From assembly GCA_020161835.1 (NCBI GenBank), contig JAIUNL010000017.1, positions 1-64,000 on the forward strand: a stretch of 64,000 nt of DNA, in the 5' to 3' direction. Positions within the stretch are counted from its first letter, which is position 1; every line of letters begins with the position of its first letter. A program made the position numbers and the translations under genes. Positions 1-8,600 of this stretch are shown here, piece by piece. Under the pieces are notes generated by a model that had not been told where the DNA came from, ran no database searches, and saw only the letters and a list, made by a program, of their open reading frames with translations. This DNA comes from Bacteroidota bacterium. Its GTDB lineage: Bacteria > Bacteroidota > JABWAT01.

Positions 1-1248
1 AAGAATTTCTTCTTTTACATGTTTGATTTTATACCCTGAAAGATCAGCCTTTTGCACCTCATCAAGGTAAGCCGGCCGGGTTCGTTCACGGGTATAAACC
101 GGAGCTCCACCACCCAAAACCAATTCGTATGCGGGAATATCAGCCTTTAATTCATTATTTCTGAATATTTCAACACGACCGGTATCTGTAACTTCACCGA
201 TAATGACAGCGTGAAGATCCCATTTTTCAAAGATTGCCTGGATCTGATCTTCAAAACCTTTTTGGGCTACGATTAACATGCGCTCCTGAGACTCAGAAAG
301 CATCAATTCATAGGCAGTCATGAGGGATTCACGGGCAGGAACTTTATCAAGATCAATTCGCATGCCCACTTCGCCTTTTGCACTCATTTCAGAGGTTGAG
401 CACGAAATGCCGGCAGCACCCATATCCTGAATACCCACCACATATCCCGTAGCAATAGCCTCAAGCGTTGCCTCAAGCAGTAATTTCTCAGTAAAGGGAT
501 CACCGACCTGCACACTGGGACGTTTTGCCTCTGACGCTTCTGAAATTTCTTCTGAAGCAAAAGTTGCACCATGGATTCCATCACGACCCGTCGCACTTCC
601 GACTATAAGAACCGGATTTCCAATTCCTGCGGCAGTTGCTGAAGCTGTTTTGCCAACTTCAACTATCCCAACCGACATCGCATTAACAAGTGGGTTTCCC
701 TGGTAACACGGATCAAAATAAATTTCACCTGCAACCGTTGGTACACCAAAGGAATTGCCGTACATGGAAATTCCCTTTACGACACCTTCAAGTAAAAACT
801 GAGTTCTTTTATTTTCGAGGCTACCGAAGCGGAGAGAATTTAATGAAGCAATCGGCCGGGCACCCATAGTAAAGATATCACGGTGAATGCCGCCAACACC
901 GGTTGCTGCTCCCTGAACGGGTTCTACAGCACTGGGGTGATTATGACTTTCTATTTTAAAAGCTACAGCGAGTCCGTCACCAATATCAACCAAACCGGCA
1001 TTTTCCTCTCCGGCACCTACAAGTAAACGGCCACCAGATCGGGGTAATTTTTTAATTTCAAGAATGGAATTTTTATAACTGCAATGCTCTGACCACATCA
1101 CAGAAAAAATACCCAACTCAGTAAAAGTGGGTTTACGACCGAGAATTTCCTGAACGCGTTGATATTCTGCTTCAGTCAGGCCGTGAGTTTTGGCGAGTTC
1201 GGGTGTTACTTCAGGTTCAATAAACCTGGGTGTTTCTGGGGATTTCAT
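1..1248 (-). CDS. purL: Phosphoribosylformylglycinamidine synthase subunit PurL (N-terminal 416 residues, cut by window edge)
   Basis: FGAM synthase catalyses ATP- and glutamine-dependent conversion of FGAR to FGAM, step four of purine synthesis. The frame is open from ATG at 1248 to the window edge. The N-terminus matches the small-type PurL: the SEHCSYK motif at residues 53-59 carries the catalytic His, followed by ESHNHPSA near residue 100 and the AIRS-like domain with FTMGARP and NSLRFG. As a small-type PurL it needs separate PurS and PurQ, which are not in view. The start lies inside the 3' end of the upstream MFS gene (32-nt overlap). AGGA about 9 nt before the ATG supports this start and suggests translational coupling. 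The C-terminus lies outside the window. Confidence 0.96.
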   Translation of the reverse strand, partial: MKSPETPRFIEPEVTPELAKTHGLTEAEYQRVQEILGRKPTFTELGIFSVMWSEHCSYKNSILEIKKLPRSGGRLLVGAGEENAGLVDIGDGLAVAFKIESHNHPSAVEPVQGAATGVGGIHRDIFTMGARPIASLNSLRFGSLENKRTQFLLEGVVKGISMYGNSFGVPTVAGEIYFDPCYQGNPLVNAMSVGIVEVGKTASATAAGIGNPVLIVGSATGRDGIHGATFASEEISEASEAKRPSVQVGDPFTEKLLLEATLEAIATGYVVGIQDMGAAGISCSTSEMSAKGEVGMRIDLDKVPARESLMTAYELMLSESQERMLIVAQKGFEDQIQAIFEKWDLHAVIIGEVTDTGRVEIFRNNELKADIPAYELVLGGGAPVYTRERTRPAYLDEVQKADLSGYKIKHVKEEIL

Positions 1249-2494
1249 AATCTGGATCCTGTGTCTTCTGTCTGGGTACCATTAAAATCAGTGCAAAAAT
1301 ACGGATAACAAGGGCAACAATAAAAATAAGATGTATTCTGGAATCAGCAGTTCCCCACCCGGAATTAAATATCATTCCTGAAAGAAGTGAACCTGCAAAA
1401 AACATGAGTCCTGTAATTGAAGCATAAACGGCAATTTTAAGATTCCGGTCAGGATCTTTAGGATCAGAAAGTGCAATTGTGGCATTTGAAAGCATAAATC
1501 CACTGTAACAAAACCCAAGTACAATTGCATCAACAAAGAAAAGCCAGAGATTGGCGGAATCAATAAAAAGCCATAGAGAAGCGGAAAGAACCATTCCTGA
1601 AACCGATAATTTCAGTGCCAGATCTGCGCCATGGTAATCAATTATTTTCCCGAAAAGCCGGTAACCGGCAACACCCAGAAATAAAATTCCGTTTTGATAC
1701 CAGGCAAAAGTGGTATAAGATATCCCGTTTTGTTCAATCATGTAGACAGGAATAAACATGATTACCATACCAATGGACATCATGATGAGAGAAACCCGGA
1801 GCATTCTGCCCGTCATCAATTTATCAGTAAAAACGAATTTTATCCGGTCAATGTGGAATAATTCCTCAGTATTCTTAACAGGATGCGGCGGATGTGACTG
1901 ATATCTGAATAAAATAACGGTTACGACACCCAAAACAGCACTTATACCCAGAACAATTGAAAAACCAAGTGCATCCTTCCCGTCACCCTTGTAGTAATCA
2001 ATAATCCCGGCAATAATCAAATGAAAAACGACTGAGACGATGGCAGTGATTCCCTGCCTGAAACCAAAGTATTTTCCTCTGAGTTTCATGGGAACCAGGT
2101 CACTCATCCAACTATTCCAACTGTGTGCGAGCATTTTATCCAGGAAAAAATATCCGGTAAAAAGAAGAACAAAAATCCAGCCGTACTTCGTGGGATCGTC
2201 CGTCAGCAACAACAGGGCTGGAATAACCCAGCTTGTTCTTGCAAAAAGAGCCAAACCCATTACAAATTTTTTGCGGTCAACCCATCGGTCAAGCAGATAA
2301 ACGCTTAGAAAATAAAATAATTGAAACAGGTAGGAAAAGCTTGCAAGAATTGAAATTGATTTTTCAGATAAACCAAAAAGAAACCCCATTCCCATCAGAT
2401 AGGAACTCTGCATCAGAATATATTGGAAATTGGAAGCAACACCTTCAAATGTTGAAATCTGAAGGCCGGAACGGGTAGGTGAGTCAGGTTTCAA
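1217..2494 (-). CDS. Major facilitator superfamily transporter
   Basis: A 425-residue inner-membrane carrier with about twelve hydrophobic segments and a charged central loop near residues 205-225 separating two six-helix halves. DRWVDRK after helix 2 resembles the MFS loop 2-3 signature. Substrate unknown. The only start that keeps the conserved N-terminal GLQIST and LFGLSE segments is TTG at 2494, since the first internal ATG (residue 28) would cut helix 1. No convincing Shine-Dalgarno precedes it. The gene begins only 28 nt after an intrinsic terminator and overlaps purL by 32 nt, so the two are probably co-transcribed. The pairing with purL may hint at a nucleobase or metabolite substrate, but that is only context. 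Confidence 0.85.
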   Translation of the reverse strand: MKPDSPTRSGLQISTFEGVASNFQYILMQSSYLMGMGFLFGLSEKSISILASFSYLFQLFYFLSVYLLDRWVDRKKFVMGLALFARTSWVIPALLLLTDDPTKYGWIFVLLFTGYFFLDKMLAHSWNSWMSDLVPMKLRGKYFGFRQGITAIVSVVFHLIIAGIIDYYKGDGKDALGFSIVLGISAVLGVVTVILFRYQSHPPHPVKNTEELFHIDRIKFVFTDKLMTGRMLRVSLIMMSIGMVIMFIPVYMIEQNGISYTTFAWYQNGILFLGVAGYRLFGKIIDYHGADLALKLSVSGMVLSASLWLFIDSANLWLFFVDAIVLGFCYSGFMLSNATIALSDPKDPDRNLKIAVYASITGLMFFAGSLLSGMIFNSGWGTADSRIHLIFIVALVIRIFALILMVPRQKTQDPDYEIPRNTQVY

Positions 2495-2522
2495 AAGAGA
2501 AAAGGAAAAATGTGGAAAATAA

Positions 2523-2552
2523 AAAAGGGTCTGTCAAAAAACAGACCCTTTT
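2523..2552 (-). terminator. Intrinsic terminator after nuoI
   Basis: Perfect 12-bp stem: AAAAGGGTCTGT (2523-2534) and ACAGACCCTTTT (2541-2552) with loop CAAAAA, six nt beyond the nuoI stop codon. The A/T ends give a U-tract on either strand. Only 28 nt separate it from the TTG start of the next gene. Confidence 0.85.
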
Positions 2553-2557
2553 AATAG

Positions 2558-3097
2558 TTAATTTTTTAATTCGGAGGACGTTTTTGATACTTCATCAGGG
2601 TTTTTGTACTGATGGAGAAAAGTTAGTCTGTCAGAAAGCGCAGAGGCAGGAGTCATAAGCTTTTCTTTGTTGAAAATAGCAGAATCCCGGTCATTAAAAA
2701 CAATGTCATATTCTTTACTCATTACAATCGCTTCTTCCGGGCAAACCTCTTCACAATATCCGCAAAAAATGCAACGAAGCATGTCAATTTCAAAAATTGA
2801 AGGATAACGTTCCTGCGCACGTTCAGTTTCATCTGCCTGAACATAAATGGCAAGAGGCGGGCAAACACGGGAGCATAACCCACAGGCAACACAACGTTCG
2901 GTGCCATCTTCACGGGCAACCAATACCGGACGGCCTCTAAAAATAGGTGGTGGTGTCCAGCGTTCTTCAGGGTAACGCATCGTAAATACCGGCTGAAACA
3001 TTTGTTTTAGGGTATACCACATTCCCTTCATGATCTCTGGAAGGTAAACCTGTTCTGAAAAGTTCAGTCTGGCATTAATATCAACTTTTTTATTCAT
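2558..3097 (-). CDS. nuoI: NADH-quinone oxidoreductase subunit I (NuoI), 2x[4Fe-4S]
   Basis: NuoI is the peripheral-arm subunit of respiratory complex I that carries clusters N6a and N6b and passes electrons towards the quinone site. It is 179 residues long. Two classical CxxCxxCxxxCP motifs are visible, Cys 69/72/75/79 and Cys 109/112/115/119, spaced as in NuoI. The N-terminal [14 protein letters not shown] segment fits the membrane-associated amphipathic helix of NuoI. It is followed by a strong terminator, and no other nuo gene is adjacent, so it is a detached copy or the rest of the complex lies elsewhere. A dedicated ferredoxin role cannot be excluded. Confidence 0.85.
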   Translation of the reverse strand: MNKKVDINARLNFSEQVYLPEIMKGMWYTLKQMFQPVFTMRYPEERWTPPPIFRGRPVLVAREDGTERCVACGLCSRVCPPLAIYVQADETERAQERYPSIFEIDMLRCIFCGYCEEVCPEEAIVMSKEYDIVFNDRDSAIFNKEKLMTPASALSDRLTFLHQYKNPDEVSKTSSELKN

Positions 3098-3222
3098 TTA
3101 AAATCCGGTAATTGGATGGGATGTTAAACATTGCCCATTGTGTTTGAATAGATTGTAAAGATCAGATTTTCAGGAATTTAAGTCAACCGGAGAAACATGA
3201 GAAAAGTGCGGTCATTCAGAGT

Positions 3223-4107
3223 TTAATCCTGGTTGAAACGGTCTATAAGAAGAGCAAGAATTTCAGGAAGGCGGGTTTCTTCAATTCTGGTACTTCCGGC
3301 GCCGGAATGACCACCTCCGCCAAATTCACGAAGAATAAATCCGATGTGCAGCTCACTCTTTCTGTTAAGAACAGATTTAGCTACGTTTAATTTGACGAGT
3401 CCTTGTTTATCCTTCATTCTGGTGAGGGTTATACTCACTTCAGCCTCTGGAAAGAGTGCATAGACCACAAACCGGTTTTGTGACAAGTCATCTGATGAAA
3501 CTGAAAGAAAATCGGTTAAGACAACTTTGCCTTTCATTTTTGAAGATCGGAGCAGGACGTCTTCAAATTCCTTTTTTCCTGAAAGAAACTTAGCGACACG
3601 GGCAGCAGGAATTGGGTCAGATAAAATCTGATGAGGATCATTAACTTCAAGACAATCAATCAGATAATCCCAATAATCTGCATCTGTGAGATCATGAGAC
3701 GGAACAACAGTCATGCTCAGAAGAATATATCCCTGAGGATTCAGGATATCCTCTTTTGAAAGCAATGCTCCATCAATTATATCAGTTTGTTCAGTCAGAT
3801 ACTCAAAAGGCTGAAGTTTCGGAAATTGATCTTTGTATGCCTTCCAGATCAAACCGGCAGCTGAAGGGGCAATTTCAAAAAGACCACGAAAAGATTCAGG
3901 GATTTCGTTTGAAGCGTGATGATCAAACCACCATGAGCAGTTGGGGTGATACGGGAGATTTGCAATTATATCGCCAGGTTGAACCTGAAACACACCATCC
4001 TGAATATCTTTGGGTTCAGAATATGCCACGGCAGAAATGCGGAATATCTTTTTCAGATACAGCGCACAAACTAACCCGTCAAAATCCGGCCGGACAATGA
4101 GTCTCAC
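3223..4107 (-). CDS. DHH-family phosphoesterase
   Basis: A cytoplasmic Mn-dependent phosphoesterase of the DHH/DHHA1 superfamily, which includes RecJ, nanoRNase and PPX-type enzymes. It has 294 residues. Visible motifs are RPDFDG (6-11), the DHH signature in WFDHHAS (60-66), EQTDIIDG (106-113) supplying a further metal Asp, and the DHHA1 glycine-rich FGGGGHSGAG (262-271) that binds substrate phosphate. The first motif lacks the usual His, so substrate class (oligonucleotide, cyclic dinucleotide product or polyphosphate) cannot be assigned. Start is GTG at 4107. It lies 3 nt after the HD-GYP response-regulator gene, so the two form an operon. Degradation of a signalling nucleotide would suit that partner, but this is inference. 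Confidence 0.82.
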   Translation of the reverse strand: MRLIVRPDFDGLVCALYLKKIFRISAVAYSEPKDIQDGVFQVQPGDIIANLPYHPNCSWWFDHHASNEIPESFRGLFEIAPSAAGLIWKAYKDQFPKLQPFEYLTEQTDIIDGALLSKEDILNPQGYILLSMTVVPSHDLTDADYWDYLIDCLEVNDPHQILSDPIPAARVAKFLSGKKEFEDVLLRSSKMKGKVVLTDFLSVSSDDLSQNRFVVYALFPEAEVSITLTRMKDKQGLVKLNVAKSVLNRKSELHIGFILREFGGGGHSGAGSTRIEETRLPEILALLIDRFNQD

Positions 4108-4110
4108 AAA

Positions 4111-5097
4111 TCAGCCCTGATTATCGAGATTTTTTTCAACAATCAGATCGAGAAGTTCCTGAATAAGACGGGGATCCCAGGTTCCCTGCTGAGTTTCTTT
4201 CAGCATAATATCAAAAGTAGTTTTGCGGTCAAGTGCCTTACGGTATGGCCGATCTGTTGTAAGTGCGTCGTAAAAATCTACAGTTGAAACTACTCTCGCC
4301 ACCAGTGGAATTTCTTCGCCTTTAAGTTTATCAGGATAACCCGAACCATCCCAGCGTTCCTGATGATGTCGGATACAAGCAAGTACAGGTTGAAGGGTTT
4401 TAAGTGGAGCACAGATTTTCTCACCTTCTTCTGGGTGAGTTTTCATTACTTCATATTCATCGGCAGTGAGTCTGCCAGGTTTTAACAGAATTGCATCACT
4501 GATCGCAATTTTACCAATGTCATGTAAAATTCCGCCACGGATAACAATTTCAACTTCTTCGGCTGACAGACCAATTCTTTCAGCAAGTAACCTTCCGTAA
4601 AAGGCAAGACGGTCACAGTGACCCTCTGTATATTCATCTCTTGCTTCAACGGCACGGGCAAGCGAAAAAATTACGGTTTCAGCATTTTCAAGCTGATCAG
4701 TAAAATATTTCGTTTTAAGCAACGACCTTACACGGGTAATCAGCTCAGTCCGGTTAAATGGTTTTCCAAGAAAATCATCAACACCAATATCAATAGCTTT
4801 GATTTTGGCGTCAAAATCGTAGAGTCCGGTGAGCATAATGATTGGGATGAGCCGGGTTTCACGGTTTCCTTTCAAAACTTTTGAAAGTTCATAACCGTTC
4901 ATTTTTGGCATCATCATGTCAACAATAACAAGGTCTGGTGTACGGGTACTGATTTTACCTAGTGCCTCTTCACCATCCTGCGCTGTTTCAACAAAGTAAT
5001 TTTCTTCTTCAAGACAGTCTTTAAGCAGAGTCAAAACTGACTCATGATCATCAACAACCAGAATTCTTGACTGTGATTTTGGGACAAACTCAAGCAC
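4111..5097 (-). CDS. Response regulator with HD-GYP phosphodiesterase output domain (RpfG-like)
   Basis: A 328-residue two-component regulator. The receiver domain (about 10-128) has acidic pocket D16/D17, phospho-acceptor D60 in VIVDMMMP and Lys in GKPF (112). A short linker leads to an HD-GYP domain with LHDIGK (HD 192-193), HP (221-222), HH (244-245), WDGSGYP (GYP 253-255) and DALTTDRPYR. The intact motifs predict hydrolysis of cyclic di-GMP or a related dinucleotide, switched by phosphorylation from an unseen kinase. Start is GTG at 5097 with AGGA about 10 nt upstream. Co-transcribed with the downstream DHH phosphoesterase. Confidence 0.92.
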   Translation of the reverse strand: MLEFVPKSQSRILVVDDHESVLTLLKDCLEEENYFVETAQDGEEALGKISTRTPDLVIVDMMMPKMNGYELSKVLKGNRETRLIPIIMLTGLYDFDAKIKAIDIGVDDFLGKPFNRTELITRVRSLLKTKYFTDQLENAETVIFSLARAVEARDEYTEGHCDRLAFYGRLLAERIGLSAEEVEIVIRGGILHDIGKIAISDAILLKPGRLTADEYEVMKTHPEEGEKICAPLKTLQPVLACIRHHQERWDGSGYPDKLKGEEIPLVARVVSTVDFYDALTTDRPYRKALDRKTTFDIMLKETQQGTWDPRLIQELLDLIVEKNLDNQG

Positions 5098-5159
5098 GGT
5101 GTGTTTTCCTGTTTTACTAATTTGGAAGTAATATAATTAAATAATCAATAACCTGAAAC

Positions 5160-6101
5160 TTAAGGTTTGGTGTTTTTACTCTTATTATGCCAAAAATTTC
5201 TTAAAATCCCTTTTTTCCCTCTTCTTGTCAGAGCAGAATGCGAAAATTTCTTTCTGAACTGGTTTTCTGAAAGAGAAAGAAGCTGGTCTTCATTAAATGA
5301 AAGAAGTGATAAATCAGGCGGAAAAACATCAGGTTCAGGAAGTTCTGAAAACTTTAGATTCCATGGGCAGACATCCTGGCAACTGTCACAACCCCAAATC
5401 CAGCCAGAAAGGTTCACATCCTGATGTAATTCAGGGGTCTTTACTTCAATGGTCTGGTAAGATATACATTTAACAGAATCAAGGTGCCCATCTTCCCCGA
5501 TTGCCTGAGTCGGACAGGCATCAATACAGGCCCGGCAGGTTCCGCAATGTTGTGTTTCAAACGGAGCGTCAGTTTCAAGTTCAATATTAAGAAGTAAAAT
5601 TCCAATAAAGAAAAAGGAACCTTTTCTGGGTTCAATCAGTAAGGTATGCTTGCCAATCCACCCTAAACCGGCAAGCCTGGCATATTCCCTTTCAAAAATC
5701 GGAGCTGAATCAGTAAAAAACCGTCCGTTTGCTGATGGGTCAAGTTGCTGCAGAGAAGTTAGCAGTTCTGAGAATTGGGATTTGATGACAAGGTGATAGT
5801 CAGTTCCTGCCGCATATTTAGAAATTTTGCCAAGCGGAGTATCACCCGTGAAAGAAACAGGCTTATCGTAATGGAGCAAGGTTACGAGAACAGATTTAAC
5901 TTCAGGATAAAGTAAAGTGATATCCTGACGGATTGATTGGTTTTTTTCCAAATAATCCATTTCACCTTTAAACCCGGCAGAAACCCAGGTTTGCAGCGTT
6001 TTAAGGTGCTCAGATAAAAGGTGAGGCTTTGTTATTCCCACTGAATGAAAACCGGCCGATAGAGTCAATTGCTTTACCAGACCGGAATTCAAAACGGACA
6101 T
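5160..6101 (-). CDS. queG: Epoxyqueuosine reductase QueG
   Basis: Cobalamin-dependent reductase that performs the last step of tRNA queuosine synthesis, oQ to Q. It has 313 residues, at the short end of the family, so the C-terminal HEAT-like extension of long forms is absent. FTDSAPIFERE (129-139) contains the catalytic Asp. CGTCRACIDACP (Cys 186/189/192/196) and CDSCQDVCPW (Cys 238/241/245) with C212 bind two [4Fe-4S] clusters. The ATG at 6101 overlaps the stop of the upstream cyclophilin gene by one nucleotide, indicating coupled translation. Confidence 0.94.
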   Translation of the reverse strand: MSVLNSGLVKQLTLSAGFHSVGITKPHLLSEHLKTLQTWVSAGFKGEMDYLEKNQSIRQDITLLYPEVKSVLVTLLHYDKPVSFTGDTPLGKISKYAAGTDYHLVIKSQFSELLTSLQQLDPSANGRFFTDSAPIFEREYARLAGLGWIGKHTLLIEPRKGSFFFIGILLLNIELETDAPFETQHCGTCRACIDACPTQAIGEDGHLDSVKCISYQTIEVKTPELHQDVNLSGWIWGCDSCQDVCPWNLKFSELPEPDVFPPDLSLLSFNEDQLLSLSENQFRKKFSHSALTRRGKKGILRNFWHNKSKNTKP

Positions 6102-6610
6102 CAGGGAACCTGAGGGACGATGGTTACTTTCATTTCAATTCGTTCAACCGGATTGTCACGCTGATCTTTTGCAACACCTGCAATCAAATCAGCGACGTCC
6201 ATTCCTTCAATAACTTCACCAAAAACGGTGTACTGTCCATCAAGAAACTTATTATCAGCTACATTGATATAAAATTGGGAGCCGGATGATTCCCTTCTCG
6301 GATTAACCTGATCTCCTTTTCTTGCTGCAGCAACACTTCCTCTTTTGTTAGGAAGTTTGATTTCTGCAGGGATAGTGTAGGCAGGTCCGCCAAGTCCATG
6401 AGAGGATTTCTCATTTGTTTTAGAGTTCGGATCACCGCCCTGAATCATAAAATTTGGAATAACACGATGGAAAGTCGTTTTATCAAAAAAACCTTCAGAA
6501 GCCAATTTGATAAAATTCTGAGTATGCAAAGGTGCAGTTTCTGCATTCAGACTGATGATGATGTTGCCATGAGGGGTTTCGATTTTAACCTGAGGATTTG
6601 CAGTTGACAT
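6101..6610 (-). CDS. Cyclophilin-type peptidyl-prolyl cis-trans isomerase
   Basis: Single-domain cyclophilin of 169 residues catalysing X-Pro isomerisation. The signature FHRVIPNFMIQGGDP is near residues 53-67, with catalytic Arg and the Phe/Gln/Gly pocket, and SSGSQFYIN, FLDGQYTVFGEVIEGMDV follow. There is no signal peptide, so a cytoplasmic enzyme is predicted. The ATG at 6610 is followed one nt after its stop by queG. This isomerase-queG pairing has no obvious functional logic and probably reflects operon economy. Confidence 0.93.
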   Translation of the reverse strand: MSTANPQVKIETPHGNIIISLNAETAPLHTQNFIKLASEGFFDKTTFHRVIPNFMIQGGDPNSKTNEKSSHGLGGPAYTIPAEIKLPNKRGSVAAARKGDQVNPRRESSGSQFYINVADNKFLDGQYTVFGEVIEGMDVADLIAGVAKDQRDNPVERIEMKVTIVPQVP

Positions 6611-6730
6611 TTACGTTCCTGGATTTACGAAGTTGAATTTTGCTTTGGAAATATTGTTTTTATAAATCCTCATTTTTCAATGAAGTTTGTTTATTTGACT
6701 GAATTGGGCACTTTCCCGATTCTCGGGACT

Positions 6731-6772
6731 CAGTGACCAGTTCCCTAACTTATAACTTACCACTTATCACCT
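6731..6772. repeat. Heptad-periodic intergenic tract
   Basis: Six consecutive 7-nt words: cagtgac, cagttcc, ctaactt, ataactt, accactt, atcacct. The last four share an ACTTA core and match the opposite strand of the TTATAAG array at 58851. The tract ends five nt from the stop codon of the DAK2-DegV gene. A small palindrome CCCGA-ttc-TCGGG (6715-6727) precedes it. Confidence 0.6.
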
Positions 6773-6776
6773 GAAA

Positions 6777-8588
6777 CTATTCGTATTGAACAACCAAACC
6801 AAAAGCATACGGTCCGCAGTGGCACCCTAAAACCGGTGACACTTCAGAAGTTGGAATCAGGATCGTTGGATATTCTTTGCGCAGTGCAATTTCAAGATTT
6901 ACTGCAGATTCAATATTGGCTGCATGGACAATCCCAATACGTTTGACAGTTTTGGTTTTATCAATCTGACTAATCAGAAAATCAACGGCTTTTTTACGGC
7001 TTCGAACTACACCAACTTTTTCAACCCGGCCATCACGTGTAAAAGTTAAAACAGGTTTTAAACCTAGTATTTTTGCAAAAAATCCTTTGGGTTTAGACAT
7101 TCTGCCACCTTTAATCAGGTATTCAACCGTGTCAAGGTAAAACCAAAGATGAAATTTTTCTCTGATTTCTTTTTGGTTTTCAACAATACTTTCAATGCTT
7201 GCCCCTTTTTCAAGTCGTTCAACAACTTCTTCAAGCATAAATCCTGAAGAAAGTGAAATCTGACAGGTATCAAAAGGTAACACTTTTTTGCCTGGTGTTG
7301 AAGATTCAACCATCCGGCCGGCGGTGACACCACCCTGAAAAGTACCACTAACTGCTGAACTCAGACCAAACCACAAAATCTGATCCTTTTTGCGGGCTGC
7401 CTCAGTAAATTCCTTTTTCAGTCTGGCTGGTGAAGGTTGAGAAGTTTTGGGAACAATATTTTTATCATCTCTGAGTTTATTATAGAACTCAGTTGCAGTG
7501 ATTGATTCTTTGTCTTCATATTCTTTTCCGTCAAGAAAGACAATGAGAGGTGCCACTCTGATGTTGTATTTAAGCCTGAAGTTGTCGGTGATTTCACAGG
7601 ATGAATCTGCAACAATACCACATGGAAGAGTAGAATCTTCCTGCCCCCATGTATTTGAATGCTGAGCTTTCATATCTTCTGCTTTTCGCTGAAGAATAGT
7701 TCCGTGTTTGCTGGCGATATTAAAAATAACTTCCGGTTCATTGGTGTGAATATGAACCCTTACTTTTGTTGCCGAACCGGCTACAATCATCGAATCACCC
7801 AAAGCTAAAAGCTGTTCTCTGATCACCGCCTTTTTAATATCTTTCCCTTCAAGAAGGAATTCTGTACAGAACTGGAAATGAATCGAATCGGGGTCAAATT
7901 CAATATGAGACTGTTCTTCAATTTCAACATCTGCCCGGTCTAACTCTTCAATGTGTTCATCTTTAATTGAGCCTGCGTTGATGAACTGATTTACACCCTC
8001 TACAATATTCACAAATCCGGAAGCCCCGGAGTCAACAACGTTGGCTTTTTTCAGAACTTCAAGCTGATCTTTTGTATGCTCGAGTGCGACTCTGAGATCC
8101 GCAAGGGAATTTAAAATCAGCGGACGGAAGTCTTTTTCTGTTTTTGAAATCCGTTTTAGCGAATCTGCCCAATTTCTCATAACACTGAGAATGGTACCTT
8201 CACGCGGATTGCTGATTGCTTCAAGAGCCATGTTGACCGCCCGCTCAGCGGCAAGTGCAAAATCTGCCGTACTTACTTTGGCTTTCCCGTTGAGACCTTC
8301 TGCAAGGCCCTGAAAGAACTGTGCAAGAATGGCTCCTGAGTTCCCTCTTGCAGCCATAAGCGCACTTTCTGCAATGGCCATTCCAAATTTTGAAACATTG
8401 GGTTCATATGAATCATAAGCCCGTTGTAAAATAGCCCTCATTGTTGATGCCATGTTACTTCCGGTATCACCATCTGCTACCGGAAATACATTGATTTTAT
8501 TGAGGTGGTCTCTGTGTTTGATCAGATTTAATGATCCTGCAATGACCGATCTTCTCAGACGGTGACCGTTCAGGTAATGGATTGCCAT
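6777..8588 (-). CDS. Fused DAK2 (DhaL/FakA-like) and DegV (FakB-like) protein, putative fatty-acid kinase
   Basis: In two-component fatty-acid kinases, FakA (DAK2) phosphorylates an acyl chain held by FakB (DegV), feeding exogenous fatty acids into phospholipid synthesis. Here both are on one 603-residue chain. The DhaL domain (about 1-205) has FPVADGDTGSNM (35-46, Mg-binding Asp 39 and 41) and ARGNSGAILAQF near residue 82. A FakA-type middle region follows (about 230-320). The DegV domain runs from GIVADSSCEITD (about 325) to the C-terminus with typical SGTFQGG and KGGRMSK motifs. ATG at 8588 has AGGAAC upstream. It is downstream of glpD and a glycerophosphodiesterase, which fits phospholipid-component recycling. 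Intramolecular transfer is inferred. Confidence 0.85.
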   Translation of the reverse strand: MAIHYLNGHRLRRSVIAGSLNLIKHRDHLNKINVFPVADGDTGSNMASTMRAILQRAYDSYEPNVSKFGMAIAESALMAARGNSGAILAQFFQGLAEGLNGKAKVSTADFALAAERAVNMALEAISNPREGTILSVMRNWADSLKRISKTEKDFRPLILNSLADLRVALEHTKDQLEVLKKANVVDSGASGFVNIVEGVNQFINAGSIKDEHIEELDRADVEIEEQSHIEFDPDSIHFQFCTEFLLEGKDIKKAVIREQLLALGDSMIVAGSATKVRVHIHTNEPEVIFNIASKHGTILQRKAEDMKAQHSNTWGQEDSTLPCGIVADSSCEITDNFRLKYNIRVAPLIVFLDGKEYEDKESITATEFYNKLRDDKNIVPKTSQPSPARLKKEFTEAARKKDQILWFGLSSAVSGTFQGGVTAGRMVESSTPGKKVLPFDTCQISLSSGFMLEEVVERLEKGASIESIVENQKEIREKFHLWFYLDTVEYLIKGGRMSKPKGFFAKILGLKPVLTFTRDGRVEKVGVVRSRKKAVDFLISQIDKTKTVKRIGIVHAANIESAVNLEIALRKEYPTILIPTSEVSPVLGCHCGPYAFGLVVQYE

Positions 8589-8600
8589 ACGGGTTCCTGA

